Assembly: GCA_963606965.1 (NCBI GenBank)
Contig: CAVDAL010000026.1
Location: 1 to 5,101, forward strand
Length of the DNA: 5,101 nt
DNA from: CAVDAL01 sp963606965
GTDB lineage: Bacteria > Actinomycetota > Coriobacteriia > Coriobacteriales > QAMH01
Direction: 5' to 3'
Part shown: positions 5,071 through 5,101 of the stretch, piece after piece
Position numbering within the stretch: the first letter of the stretch is position 1
Layout: every line of letters starts with the position of its first letter
Notes under the pieces: model-generated
The model's input: only the letters and a program-made list of their open reading frames with translations
Databases searched by the model: none
What the model was told of the DNA's origin: nothing
Position numbers and translations under genes: made by a program

Positions 5071-5101
5071 ATGTTTGTTAGCAAAGTGCAACGGAACTTG
5101 T
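5071..5101. other. Unassigned window end
   Basis: Thirty-one bases after the terminator. An ATG at 5071 stays open to the window end for 10 codons, but it lies directly at the U-tract with no ribosome binding site, and no promoter is visible. Nothing can be assigned here. Confidence 0.5.

Noticed and set aside
5071..5101. Start of a downstream gene at ATG 5071
   Set aside because: It sits directly at the terminator U-tract with no ribosome binding site or promoter, and only 10 codons are visible.

Overview
The window holds one very large protein-coding gene on the + strand. Its reading frame is open from the first base and ends at TAA 4963-4965, giving at least 1654 codons with the 5' end missing. 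A strong intrinsic terminator follows 65 bases later. No second gene, RNA gene, mobile element or CRISPR array is visible. Residue numbers count from the first codon of the window (residue r begins at base 3r-2).

Region by region: residues about 30-790 are repetitive, Gly/Thr/Ser/Asn-rich beta-strand sequence of the parallel beta-helix surface-protein type. They form two full units and a shortened third, each opening with an 'aromatic-x-SL/SF-xx-A' helix, in the first two followed by an 'LDLN' strand. Residues about 797-1485 are an acidic, proline-free alpha-helical stalk made of three copies of a roughly 220-residue super-repeat. Residues 1486-1654 are two fibronectin-type-III-like modules. 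The second is extremely lysine-rich, and there is no Asp or Glu in the last 105 residues. The 136 bases after the stop carry only a short 3' UTR, the terminator and about 30 bases with nothing recognisable.

The organism is probably a Gram-positive anaerobe of Bacillota type, perhaps a gut Clostridia/Lachnospiraceae relative. This rests on roughly 40% GC by eye, standard code (TGG for Trp, no in-frame TGA), and the pairing of beta-helix repeats with a C-terminal lysine-rich Fn3 module ending in 'SWSKAKSVKVK'. That is inference from architecture; some Coriobacteriia carry similar modules and cannot be excluded.

The simplest reading is a giant secreted or cell-surface filamentous protein: a beta-helix region, a long stalk, then a basic C-terminal domain that could hold it to a polyanionic wall. 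Binding target, true N-terminus and anchoring mode are not in the window. I found no multi-gene system here. The most interesting structure is the internal periodicity of the stalk: two tyrosine motifs at fixed 26-residue spacing, and a 59-base perfect repeat inside otherwise diverged copies.
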